From Parvibaculum sp. (GTDB taxonomy: Bacteria; Pseudomonadota; Alphaproteobacteria; Parvibaculales; Parvibaculaceae): a DNA stretch of 64,000 bases. Below are positions 9,549-16,843 of the stretch, one piece after another (position 1 is the stretch's first letter; each line of letters starts with the position of its first letter). Below the pieces are notes generated by a model. The model saw only the letters and a program-made list of their open reading frames with translations, was not told the DNA's origin and ran no database searches. The stretch spans positions 124,001 through 188,000 of the forward strand of contig NZ_JAUSBV010000008.1 of NCBI RefSeq assembly GCF_030651915.1. The letters run 5' to 3'. The position numbers and the translations under genes were made by a program.

Positions 9549-10160
9549 CTATGAAATGACACCACCGCCACCCGGACGCCTGCGAAGGACGTCGGCGACT
9601 GAGTATGTGTCGAAAATGGAAAAGTCGGCGCTGCGTGCCTCTGCGTTTTCAAACGCTGCACGCGCGGAGCGCTCATCGTCCTTGTCGAACATGTCGCTCG
9701 TGGTAGAGCCGATGATCTTCTGCTGGAAGCGGCGCACTGCAATCACGAGGACGTACCAGCGCGCAGCCTGCGGAAGTTCCATGAACGGAAGCGCGAGGAT
9801 GACGTCAGCCAGCACGACTGAACTGAACGTGTACGAACGCGAGCGCTTGTCGTACAGGCGAGCGCCGCGCACGACAGGGTCGATGCCGCTGCCGCGCTTC
9901 AAGTCAGCGCTCAGGACGTTGTTAGGCACGGCAATGTGGCCGTCGATGTCGGGGGTCAGGGGGAAGTTGTATTCACTGTTGAAGTCCCACCCCGGCGTCT
10001 GAACCTGTAGGTTGGCCTCCGAGAGGTACTTCTTGGCGATCGCAACGTCCATCGGAAGGGCGCCGGAAAGCGTGTTGACGGGCGCCTCGGAGATCGACAG
10101 GAGCATTGAGTTGACTGCCTCAAGCTCGGTCGTCGGGACGGGTACGGGTAGTTCTGACAT
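9549..10160 (-). CDS. Tail tubular protein A (gp11-like adaptor)
   Basis: This 203-residue protein has the typical family pattern: ELEAVNSMLLSISEAPVNTL near the N-terminus, then GWDFNSEYNFPLTPD and RLYDKRSRSYTF. Length matches T7 gp11 (196). It forms the ring between portal and nozzle. It lies just after the capsid gene and its terminator, so expression likely depends on read-through of that terminator, as for T7 genes 11 and 12. Confidence 0.94.
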   Translation of the reverse strand: MSELPVPVPTTELEAVNSMLLSISEAPVNTLSGALPMDVAIAKKYLSEANLQVQTPGWDFNSEYNFPLTPDIDGHIAVPNNVLSADLKRGSGIDPVVRGARLYDKRSRSYTFSSVVLADVILALPFMELPQAARWYVLVIAVRRFQQKIIGSTTSDMFDKDDERSARAAFENAEARSADFSIFDTYSVADVLRRRPGGGGVIS

Positions 10161-10170
10161 GCGGTCCTCG

Positions 10171-10204
10171 CGAAAAAATAGGGAGAGAGCAAGTGCTCTC
10201 CCCC
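10171..10204 (-). terminator. Rho-independent terminator after major capsid gene
   Basis: On the minus strand GGGAGAGCA and a complementary GCTCTCTCCC form a perfect stem with a 3-base loop, followed by TATTTTTTCG. It starts 23 bases after the capsid stop. T7 has its single strong class-III terminator (T-phi) at the same place, after gene 10, to boost capsid mRNA relative to tail mRNA. Confidence 0.93.
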
Positions 10205-10226
10205 TACTTGGTGTCGGTGGTTTTCG

Positions 10227-11180
10227 TTACGCGATCTTAACTTCGACCGCGCACTCGGGACGCAGCAGGCCGTGGCCCATCGCGTACTTCGCGACCATCA
10301 GGGTGCCCTGATACATCGTCGCAAAGTCGCCATCGTCGGCAGTCTTCTGAACCGCAAGGTCCATCAGCTTCACCGTGCCGACAGCGGACTTCTGGAACAC
10401 GGCGGCTGCCACGTTCGTGAAGGTGCCCGAGTAGGTGTTGTTCTCACCGGAGGCGCCGGCAACCACGCCCTGCGGCAGGTTGTTCGACTTCACGATGACG
10501 ATGTCGGAGATACGCGTGATCTTGCCGTCGCTGTACGAGCCGGCGCCATTCCAGTCCTTGTTCAGAACCTTCGTGGTCTGCGCGAGCAGGTAATACTGGG
10601 CCGGCTTGACGATCGCATAGCGGTCGTTCTCGGGCACGTCCTTCTCGTCGAGCACCTGCGCGGCATCGAAGATCGAGCCGGCAAGGCTTTCGCCGTTGGT
10701 GCGGGCGTCGGCATCCGTGATGGCCGAGCCGCCGAAGGCGCCGGTGACGACGGCCGAAGCGCGGGCGGCGAGGATCGCAACCTGAAGAAGCTTCGTGTCG
10801 TAGGCGCGCGCGAGGGCCGCGCCAAGCTGCGCCGAGTAGATCGAGCGCACGTCGTAGTGGTTCTTCGCCTCGTCGATGCTGGCGATGAACGTGTCGGCGA
10901 CGAGCAGGTCGTCGATCGAGATGGTACGTTCGCCGTGGCGGATTTGGTTCGCGCCGAGGATTTGGTTGCCCGGCGTGTGGTAGGCGGCGTTCGCCTTCCA
11001 CGTTGCGGGGAACTGGGCGCTCTTGCCGTGCTCGATGGTGCGGACGATGTGCTTGTCCGACATCACTTCGGTTTCGTTGAAGGCCGTGAGGACTTCACCG
11101 CCGAAGACCTTCAGGAAGAGAGCGTCCGACGCGCCGGCGAGGTTCGCCTGACCGAGCGGGGAGACAGTCATGTTCGACAT
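10227..11180 (-). CDS. Major capsid protein (gp10-like)
   Basis: A 317-residue protein with the T7-like capsid pattern: FLKVFGGEVLTAFNETEVM near the start, SAQFPATWKANAAYHTPG, ERTISIDDLLVADTFIASIDEAKNHYDVR, and AQYYLLAQTTKVLNKDW. It belongs to the HK97-fold coat proteins of Autographiviridae. T7 gp10A is 345 residues. A good AAGGA ribosome-binding site lies upstream of ATG 11180. Two phage-type promoters lie in the 310-base leader and a terminator follows, consistent with very high late expression. Confidence 0.96.
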   Translation of the reverse strand: MSNMTVSPLGQANLAGASDALFLKVFGGEVLTAFNETEVMSDKHIVRTIEHGKSAQFPATWKANAAYHTPGNQILGANQIRHGERTISIDDLLVADTFIASIDEAKNHYDVRSIYSAQLGAALARAYDTKLLQVAILAARASAVVTGAFGGSAITDADARTNGESLAGSIFDAAQVLDEKDVPENDRYAIVKPAQYYLLAQTTKVLNKDWNGAGSYSDGKITRISDIVIVKSNNLPQGVVAGASGENNTYSGTFTNVAAAVFQKSAVGTVKLMDLAVQKTADDGDFATMYQGTLMVAKYAMGHGLLRPECAVEVKIA

Positions 11181-11301
11181 AGTGTGGTATCCTTGGTGGG
11201 TGTATCGGGAATGGACTTGCCATCCGTCGAACGCTCACCGCGCACGCATGGTTGTCGCTCGCAAGCGGCCAAGGTTTGCATGTGGTAGTTCGGAGGGGCT
11301 T

Positions 11302-11319
11302 CTCCGTGAGCACCTAAAG
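11302..11319 (-). promoter_or_regulatory. Phage RNAP promoter candidate, capsid-proximal
   Basis: CTTTAGGTG matches the 5' half of the SP6 promoter ATTTAGGTGACACTATAG. The predicted start region reads GAAG, as in SP6. The middle (CTCACGGA) diverges, so this is the weaker of two tandem candidates before the capsid gene. Confidence 0.5.
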
Positions 11320-11453
11320 AGGTGTCTGGTTTGGAGAACATTCCGACCAAGGAAGAAGAGGGGTTTCCACCCTCTGCTGCGCGGCGCTTTCGCCCGGCGC
11401 ATCTGTAGACCGCCCGTCTACACAGGGCCACCCGCTGCTGCTACGTGAGATGC

Positions 11454-11471
11454 CTAGAAGGGCACCTAAAC
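11454..11471 (-). promoter_or_regulatory. Phage RNAP promoter candidate, capsid-distal
   Basis: GTTTAGGTGCCCTTCTAG aligns to SP6 ATTTAGGTGACACTATAG with identity in the TTTAGGTG block and in the closing TAG with +1 G at 11454. It lies just after the holin-like gene and 274 bases before the capsid ATG, so it would give a long capsid leader. Confidence 0.65.
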
Positions 11472-11490
11472 CGCGCAGACGTCGGTGGAC

Positions 11491-11883
11491 TTATTTGCTC
11501 AACGCACCTTTGAAGCTCAGGTACATGCGCTCGCCGAAGATGAACCCGAACGGGTAGCCAGCAAGCTGGACGCCGAGGATAATCACTTCGTTGTTTGAGG
11601 CAGTGATGCCGGCCGCGAGAACAGCACTGCCAATGGCAATGATGGCGGCGGCGGCGACATAGCGGAAAGAGGCGCGGAGATCGACTACCCACTGGCTCGG
11701 AACGCCGTGCGGATTGTCGAGAACGGCAAGCGCCTTGAGGCGTTCGACGTGCGCGCTGTCCAGCTTTAGCTGGTCGTCTGTGGAGATGCCACCTACACGC
11801 CGCGCCACCGCACCGCCAAGACCTTTGAACAGGTCAATGGCGGCGGGGAGGACGACGGAGGCGATCAAGCCTTCGATCACCAA
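11491..11883 (-). CDS. Holin-like membrane protein
   Basis: This 130-residue protein has an amphipathic N-terminal segment (MVIEGLIASVVLPAAIDLFKGLGG) and two strong hydrophobic stretches near residues 74-95 (RYVAAAAIIAIGSAVLAAGI) and 98-117. The layout, with a WVVDLRASFR linker before the membrane region, resembles the 3TM holins of gene-transfer agents. It is placed between scaffold and capsid, whereas T7 holin lies near the terminase genes. The role in membrane permeabilisation is inferred from topology only. Confidence 0.55.
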   Translation of the reverse strand: MVIEGLIASVVLPAAIDLFKGLGGAVARRVGGISTDDQLKLDSAHVERLKALAVLDNPHGVPSQWVVDLRASFRYVAAAAIIAIGSAVLAAGITASNNEVIILGVQLAGYPFGFIFGERMYLSFKGALSK

Positions 11884-11894
11884 TGGAGCGTTCC

Positions 11895-12698
11895 TTACCG
11901 GAGGTTGTGGGAGACGGCGAGACGCTTCTGAACGTCGGCGTGGTACGCCTTGTCACCGGACTTGTAGCGGGCGTCCGACATCGCGCGTGTCACTTCCTGC
12001 ATCGAGCCGAAAGGCTGCACAGTTGGCGTGTTCGTGTCGGCACCGTGCACCAAGTTCGGCGTGTTGCTGTCCGAGTTCGCATGCTTGCTCGACAGCCACT
12101 CGACGGCCATGCGGGCGGTCTTGGCATTGCCACTTTCAATCATGGCATCATAAGCACTACGTTCGTCAGCGGTGAGGGTTTCGGAAGCCCACGCAAGTAT
12201 CTCGGTGAACTTCTCCTGACCACCAGCGGCGGCGATGATCGACGCGCTCTCAGCGTCAGCGATCGTCTGCGCAGCGGCAGGGCCGGCAGTCATCGCGTTC
12301 TTGTACGCGTCAACCGTTGCCCGGTCGAAGCCTTTGGCCTCAAGCGCGGAGTACGTGGCGTCCGAGAGGGCGCCTGTCTCAGCGAACTCAGCGTTGTAGG
12401 CCGCGAGATCGAGGCCGACGTCGGCGAGGACGCGCGAGGCAGCGTCGTGAAGCTTCGCGGCGTCGTTCGGCGTCTCGACAGGCGGGACAGCGTCCGGCTT
12501 CGCGGGGTCGGTGTCCGGCTTCGCGGGATCAGCGTCCGGTGCCTTGCCATCCATCTTGGCGCGGAGCGCTGCGTAGGCGTCGGCAAGCGCTTCCGGCTTG
12601 TCGAACTGCTCAGGCAGCCACTCGGGGCGATCAACGGCAGGTGCGGCGACGGGCGCCTCAGACGTCGTGGGCGCGGCGCCGAACACAGCGGTCGTCAT
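11895..12698 (-). CDS. Capsid assembly scaffolding protein (gp9-like)
   Basis: The 267-residue product is acidic and low in complexity at the N-terminus, with a characteristic early motif RPEWLPEQFDKPEALADAYAAL and a repeated ADPAKPDTDPAKPDA stretch. The C-terminal half is helical and ends in basic residues that in this family bind the coat protein. It lies between the portal block and the capsid block, as gene 9 does in T7. Length is close to T7 gp9 (307). Confidence 0.85.
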   Translation of the reverse strand: MTTAVFGAAPTTSEAPVAAPAVDRPEWLPEQFDKPEALADAYAALRAKMDGKAPDADPAKPDTDPAKPDAVPPVETPNDAAKLHDAASRVLADVGLDLAAYNAEFAETGALSDATYSALEAKGFDRATVDAYKNAMTAGPAAAQTIADAESASIIAAAGGQEKFTEILAWASETLTADERSAYDAMIESGNAKTARMAVEWLSSKHANSDSNTPNLVHGADTNTPTVQPFGSMQEVTRAMSDARYKSGDKAYHADVQKRLAVSHNLR

Positions 12699-12699
12699 A

Positions 12700-12990
12700 T
12701 CAGTAGTCCTCGCGGAGCGAACCGGAGGGCATCGTCACGCGGTTCTTGAGCGTCGTGACCACGCCTTCAACAACGCGCACGGCGCCGTCGTCGAGGATGA
12801 CTTCCGGGGCGGTGACGGGCTGCGGCACGGCGGCGACGGCGGCTTCGGCGACGTACAGGCGCGCGACAGCCTCTTCGTCGGAGAGCACCGGCGACAGCGG
12901 CTCAGTGTGGTCGGTGGGGGTCGGCTCGACGACGGCGTCAGGCGCGGTGGCGGGCGTCGGCGCGGGCGTCGCGCCTTTGATCTTGCTCAT
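12700..12990 (-). CDS. Unknown phage protein between portal and scaffold
   Basis: A 96-residue acidic protein, Pro/Ala/Thr-rich at the N-terminus (SKIKGATPAPTPATAPDAVVEPTPT) and ending TMPSGSLREDY. No family is recognised. Its start overlaps the portal stop by four bases and its stop is next to the scaffold start, so it is translationally coupled to both. The position suggests a minor head-assembly role, which is only an inference. Confidence 0.6.
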   Translation of the reverse strand: MSKIKGATPAPTPATAPDAVVEPTPTDHTEPLSPVLSDEEAVARLYVAEAAVAAVPQPVTAPEVILDDGAVRVVEGVVTTLKNRVTMPSGSLREDY

Positions 12991-14528
12991 TGCGGTGTAG
13001 TTCCCTTCGTTTGGTCAGCAGCCATGCCGCCGATTTGCTTCATTGCTTCAGGGCCGAGGCGATCGACCATCTGCGTCATCTGCGCTTGCTTCTGTTCTTC
13101 AGCGACTTGCTCGTCCGTCTTCAGGAGGCCAGTCACGTCCATGCTCAAGGCAGCGGCGCGGCGGCGTAGGTACTCGTCCATGTTAAGACGTGCAAGACCC
13201 TGCTCTCCTACCTTCGCGAGCAGATCGCCGACGAACAGGTCGAGCTTGCGCAAGTCCTGACCACGGCCGAGCGCTTCGATGCCCGTTATGATGACGGGGT
13301 TCACGACGTTCGCAGGCAGCTTTGGCAGGCCCTTAGCGAGGGCGATGCGGCGTTTGACGTAGGGCAGTTGAAACTCAGACGACATCAGCGAGTAGAGGCC
13401 ACCAAGGGCGTCCTCAAGTTCGCTCGCGACGTACCGGATTTCTTCTGCGGTGACACGTTCAGCGGAGCGCTGCACGGTCGAGTTCAGTAGGAAAGCAAAG
13501 CTGAGACGCTGTTCAATCTCAGATGCGATTTCCTTGGCTACACGGAAGTCAGCGTACTTGTTCAGTTGAAGCACGGTGACATCTTGTGAGTTGCCAGAGC
13601 GGACAGCACCGTTCGGTGCCTCGGCGATAACGCGCTGTTGCGTGGTCCCGTTCGGGTTCACGAGGAACAGCACTTTCGCGGCGGCGGCGGCGCCCTCAAC
13701 AATGGCGCGGGTCAGAGCTTCGAGCGACTTCAGGTCGCCGAAATACTCTTCGACATGGCCCCGACCGTAATCCTCGCCGTCAATGCGTGTCCAGCGGAGG
13801 GGAATGTAGGGGGACTTGTCGAGGGGAAACGTGCCGCGCGTCTCAGGGATCACGAGGCCGTTTGTTTCCTGATACACCTCCCACTTGTCGGGAAGGCGTT
13901 TGATGTGTGTGTACACCTCGACCGTCTCATCGTCCTTGCGGCCGTCGCGGGTGAGTTGATCCACAAGCGCCGCGTCGAAGCGGTGGTACTTGCGGAACAC
14001 TTCAGGAGCGACGTCTTCGCGCGTGACGATCTCAATGGCGTTACCCATCGGGTCGCGTTTACAGACGTAGCGGTGCAGGTGAAACACGCGCAGGCCGTCC
14101 TTGCCTATGTAGAGGAGGACGTTGCCTGCGATAACGAGATGCTTGAAGCCCTCGAACACCGGGTTGCGGTCGCCGGCACTCTCGATCTCTTTCATCACAC
14201 TGCGCTCGTATTTGGAGAGCGCAGTCTCAACCTCAGCGGTTGAGCCTTCCATCGCCATGATCTCCTCAAGCACGTCATCCGCGACCACCATGCGGAGGAT
14301 CGGCGAATTGGGCGGGAGCAATGCGAGGATGAGCTTGTTCGCGAGGTTGTTGACGCCGCGCGCGCCGATGCTTTGGAAGGGCGTCGGGAGCGTGGCAGAG
14401 GACGAGTGGGACTGCGGCGGGACGATGGCGGGGATGGTGAGCTTGGAGCAGTCACGCGCGCGGGTCAGAAAAGGTTCGCGGGCGCTTTCGAGTTGGAGAT
14501 ACCGCTTCTGTGCGGCGCCCTTCGCCAT
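12987..14528 (-). CDS. Portal protein (gp8-like head-tail connector)
   Basis: The 513-residue protein contains the T7-type portal signatures: TPFQSIGARGVNNLANKLILALLP near residues 48-72, IALRWTRI-like PYIPLRWTRIDGEDYGRGHVEEYFGDLKSLE, and NSTVQRSAERVTAEEIRYVASELEDALGGLY. Length agrees with T7 gp8 (536). It forms the dodecameric ring at the packaging vertex. ATG 14528 is followed by AKGAAQKRYLQLES, typical of the family. It directly follows a 65-residue small gene. Confidence 0.95.
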   Translation of the reverse strand: MAKGAAQKRYLQLESAREPFLTRARDCSKLTIPAIVPPQSHSSSATLPTPFQSIGARGVNNLANKLILALLPPNSPILRMVVADDVLEEIMAMEGSTAEVETALSKYERSVMKEIESAGDRNPVFEGFKHLVIAGNVLLYIGKDGLRVFHLHRYVCKRDPMGNAIEIVTREDVAPEVFRKYHRFDAALVDQLTRDGRKDDETVEVYTHIKRLPDKWEVYQETNGLVIPETRGTFPLDKSPYIPLRWTRIDGEDYGRGHVEEYFGDLKSLEALTRAIVEGAAAAAKVLFLVNPNGTTQQRVIAEAPNGAVRSGNSQDVTVLQLNKYADFRVAKEIASEIEQRLSFAFLLNSTVQRSAERVTAEEIRYVASELEDALGGLYSLMSSEFQLPYVKRRIALAKGLPKLPANVVNPVIITGIEALGRGQDLRKLDLFVGDLLAKVGEQGLARLNMDEYLRRRAAALSMDVTGLLKTDEQVAEEQKQAQMTQMVDRLGPEAMKQIGGMAADQTKGTTPQ

Positions 14529-14529
14529 C

Positions 14530-14727
14530 TTAGCGCGGGACGTTCAGGCTGGTGCCGGTGCTGCCGGGTGTGGACAGCGGGATGCGCAGTGACAGCGTTC
14601 CTGTGCGCCGTGCCTTCGCCGCAAGCTCGTCCTTGTTCGCACCCACGTCGGGGGCGTCGGCGGCTTTCTCGGCGGGCGGGGGCGCTTCAGCAGGCTTCTG
14701 CGGGGTCTTCGGAGAGGGCATGCACAT
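14530..14727 (-). CDS. Small Pro/Ala-rich phage protein before portal
   Basis: A 65-residue protein beginning MCMPSPKTPQKPAEAPPP and ending with the motif RRTGTLSLRIPLSTPG. Similar short proteins with an RRxGxxSLRIPL motif precede portal genes in many podoviruses of alphaproteobacteria and in cyanophages; their function is unknown. ATG 14727 is chosen because it lies just after the TAG of the preceding gene. It is one base away from the portal start codon. Confidence 0.7.
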   Translation of the reverse strand: MCMPSPKTPQKPAEAPPPAEKAADAPDVGANKDELAAKARRTGTLSLRIPLSTPGSTGTSLNVPR

Positions 14728-14729
14728 GT

Positions 14730-14912
14730 CTAAAGGTCTTTCGGATTGTTCTGCTCCTCCCACGTCTGGCGGAGGAGGCGAATGACATTCCGCTCGCCGG
14801 CCGCGTACATGATCTCAGCGTGCGTCATCGAAGACGTCACAGCGAGTGGGGGAAACCGCCCTTCGAGGGCAGTCAGGAGGTGCTTGGGAATGGTCGGCAA
14901 GCGGTCAGTCAT
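14730..14912 (-). CDS. Small conserved phage protein, 60 residues
   Basis: The product (MTDRLPTIPKHLLTALEGRFPP ... EQNNPKDL) is a short soluble protein with a predicted helical HAEIMYAAGERNVIRLLRQTWEEQ segment. It begins 12 bases from the predicted start of the phage promoter at 14924, so on that mRNA it would be almost leaderless. No function is known to me. It is the first gene of the structural transcript. Confidence 0.65.
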   Translation of the reverse strand: MTDRLPTIPKHLLTALEGRFPPLAVTSSMTHAEIMYAAGERNVIRLLRQTWEEQNNPKDL

Positions 14913-14923
14913 CTGAATTGCTG

Positions 14924-14941
14924 CATAGGTGCAACCTAAAT
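14924..14941 (-). promoter_or_regulatory. Phage RNAP promoter candidate, structural block
   Basis: ATTTAGGTTGCACCTATG shares the ATTTAGGT and CAC elements of SP6 ATTTAGGTGACACTATAG and keeps a G at the +1 position (14924). Its TAG is also the stop codon of the gene at 14936-15121. It stands in front of the portal-scaffold-capsid genes. Confidence 0.72.
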
Positions 14942-15121
14942 GCCCTTTGAGGTGAACGGCTGCCCGCCCTTGAAGAACCCAATCGGGTGCTTCTTAGGCG
15001 CGCGGCGTGGTTTCGTATGCTCGATGAGTTGCATGACACTGCCCATCGCGGCGGTGGCGAGAGGAAGCGCGTCGTCCGCTTCCTCATCGTCGGCAACAGG
15101 CGGGCGCCCGTACCGGATCAC
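14936..15121 (-). CDS. Small phage protein, 61 residues, unknown
   Basis: The gene starts at GTG 15121, overlapping the TGA of the dNMP kinase gene. Its product (IRYGRPPVADDEEADDALPLATAAMGSVMQ ... KGGQPFTSKGI) has an acidic N-terminal half and a basic C-terminal half. Its TAG stop lies inside the phage promoter at 14924-14941. No family is recognised. Confidence 0.6.
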   Translation of the reverse strand: MIRYGRPPVADDEEADDALPLATAAMGSVMQLIEHTKPRRAPKKHPIGFFKGGQPFTSKGI

Positions 15122-15726
15122 AGGCGCCGCTCGATGGGGAACCCGGCACCGTCGAGGGCCGCGTCCACCTCAGCCCGGAGACACTTCAGGTCGAAGTTGT
15201 TCGGGATGACAATGTCAGCGAGATCGGGCGGGAGCGCTCCTTCCGAGGCGTGCGCCTGAACGAGGGCCTGCGGGCCGGCGCTGCGGTTGACCGTCCAGAC
15301 TTGGCCGCCGATGGTGCGGACAGCGTGGTACTCGTTCATAAACCGCATGTCGTCGATGACGACGCGTCGGCCCTGACCAAGAAGGCGGGTCGCTTCACCG
15401 ACTGCGCTGTTCAGCCAGAAGTCGTAGCCCATGATGGCGCGGCCCCACTCCGTGCCGAGCGTCTGCATCGCGCGGCGGGGCGAGGAACCGTCGAGGTAAT
15501 CCGTCGGGACGTCCTTCAGGGTGCCTTCGAGGTACTGAGGAAGCAGGTCGATCGGACACCCACGCGCAATCATCAGAATACGGATCATGTCCTTCAGCGC
15601 ACCGGCGAACTTCACGCGGGTGAACCCGTGTGTCGTGATGAGGTGGTTCGCTACTTCAGACTTACCGCTCCCTGCGGGCGCGTGGATTGCGATGAGGCGG
15701 TCGTAGCTCAGGCTGGCGGGTTCCAC
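15118..15726 (-). CDS. Deoxynucleoside monophosphate kinase
   Basis: A 202-residue P-loop kinase with Walker A APAGSGKSE (about residues 16-24), a conserved LGTEWGRAIMGYDFWL segment and VVIDDMRFMNEYHAV. These match the phage dNMP kinase family (T4 gp1-type), which phosphorylates dNMPs to feed phage DNA synthesis. The GTG start at 15726 overlaps the exonuclease gene end, so the two are coupled. Such kinases occur in several T7-like phages of alphaproteobacteria but not in T7 itself. Confidence 0.85.
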   Translation of the reverse strand: MEPASLSYDRLIAIHAPAGSGKSEVANHLITTHGFTRVKFAGALKDMIRILMIARGCPIDLLPQYLEGTLKDVPTDYLDGSSPRRAMQTLGTEWGRAIMGYDFWLNSAVGEATRLLGQGRRVVIDDMRFMNEYHAVRTIGGQVWTVNRSAGPQALVQAHASEGALPPDLADIVIPNNFDLKCLRAEVDAALDGAGFPIERRL

Positions 15727-16544
15727 AGAATAGGTTCCTTCTTCTTGAAGTTGTAGTCTGCGGCGCGCAGGATGCGGGCGACGCGGGCGTTCTGAAGGGC
15801 GACGCCTTCGCTAAGGCCGGCGCGTCGGTACTGACTGACGACAGCCTCCCACGTCGAGCAGGCGCGCGTCGGTTCCCACACAGTCTGCGTGGTGCCCTTG
15901 TTCTTGCCGCGCGTGATCGTCTTCTCGAACGGCTCGTAGAGCAGCGGCTCGTCAAGGATTTCATTCGCAGCCTTGGGGCCGACACCGGGACACCCGGAGT
16001 AACCGTCAGTGGCATCGCCCGTGAGTGTCTGGAACAGGTGGAACCTGTCCGCGTCAGCTTCGGAGACGTCAGTGATGATCGCCTTGCCGTTCTCTGTGAC
16101 GGAGCGGCAGAACAGTCCGGGGATTGTGTACATGTCCTTGTCGAGCGACCAGATGATCCGCTCACCCTTGCAGATGACACTGCTCGTGGAGACGATGCCG
16201 AGGATGTCGTCACCCTCAAGGCCGGGGCGTACCATCGCGGAGTAGTCGTCGATGAGCACCTGACGGAGCGTTGGAAGAAGCATGGGCTTGCGGACATCCT
16301 TGCGGTTGCCCTTGTACGTCGGGAGGATGCCGTACCTGAAGTTCTCCGTGTCTGTCAGCGCGACGATTGCAGCGTCGGCGTCACACGCGTTCACAATGAA
16401 GGCGATGTTGTCGTGCAGGCGCGCAATGGCCGGCTGTTCCTCGGCGTGAAGCGTCCACAGGTTGTCATTCCACTTCACTGCGCGCTCGGCGGCAACCGCA
16501 ATGCGGAACGCCGCGATGTCGCCGTCGATTAGAACTGTCCTCAT
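15708..16544 (-). CDS. 5'-3' exonuclease (gp6-like, FEN fold)
   Basis: The 278-residue protein begins MRTVLIDGDIAAFRIA, where the Asp residues are the first metal ligands, and contains GLEGDDILGI and GDATDGYSGCPGVGPKAANEI, the acidic and helix-hairpin-helix signatures of flap-type 5' nucleases. T7 gp6 removes primers, degrades host DNA and aids recombination. ATG 16544 has a GAAGGAAAT ribosome-binding site. The gene overlaps both the GIY-YIG-like gene upstream and the kinase downstream. Confidence 0.9.
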   Translation of the reverse strand: MRTVLIDGDIAAFRIAVAAERAVKWNDNLWTLHAEEQPAIARLHDNIAFIVNACDADAAIVALTDTENFRYGILPTYKGNRKDVRKPMLLPTLRQVLIDDYSAMVRPGLEGDDILGIVSTSSVICKGERIIWSLDKDMYTIPGLFCRSVTENGKAIITDVSEADADRFHLFQTLTGDATDGYSGCPGVGPKAANEILDEPLLYEPFEKTITRGKNKGTTQTVWEPTRACSTWEAVVSQYRRAGLSEGVALQNARVARILRAADYNFKKKEPILWNPPA

Positions 16545-16843
16545 ATTTCCTTCTGGCTTTCTACGCGGCGGCCTACACGGGTGATAACCCGCGCGGCGGC
16601 CTGCGCGTTCATTCGGAACCACTCGCCCCTACGCTCGTGAGCGCGGCGGGCAAGTTCAAGATGGCACTCAAACTCCCCTGCCCGGCTGTTCGTGAACGGA
16701 ACAGACGCGACCAGTACGAAGTCGCGCATGGGAGAGTACGTCTGGTAACGTGCGAGGCGCTTGTCAGCGCTGATGGCGTGGCCGCACTTGACCCACTCAG
16801 GCCAAGCACGGTTCGTGATGACGTAGACGAAGCCGGCGCTAAT
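16541..16843 (-). CDS. GIY-YIG/T5orf172-like small protein, probable AUU start
   Basis: The frame after the polymerase stop encodes GFVYVITNRAWPEWVKCGHAISADKRLARYQT, which fits the GIY-YIG fold of the T5orf172/MUG113 type (VYVITN, then VKCG, then an Arg helix). A further conserved-looking segment EFECHLELARRAHERRGEWF follows. No ATG, GTG or TTG lies in frame near the domain start. ATT at 16843 overlaps the polymerase TAG (ATTAG) and gives 100 residues, with GGGA eight bases upstream. Alternatives are a frameshift fusion to the polymerase or initiation elsewhere. Role could be DNA nicking or homing; this is not established. Confidence 0.6.
   Translation of the reverse strand: MSAGFVYVITNRAWPEWVKCGHAISADKRLARYQTYSPMRDFVLVASVPFTNSRAGEFECHLELARRAHERRGEWFRMNAQAAARVITRVGRRVESQKEI

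Larger units (their letters stand above)
11181..11490 (-). other. Non-coding capsid leader
   Basis: The 310 bases between the holin-like gene and the capsid gene hold two promoter candidates (11454-11471 and 11302-11319). Near 11411-11427 there is a small hairpin with arms GTAGAC and GTCTAC. No convincing reading frame is present. The leader ends with the capsid ribosome-binding site. Confidence 0.7.
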
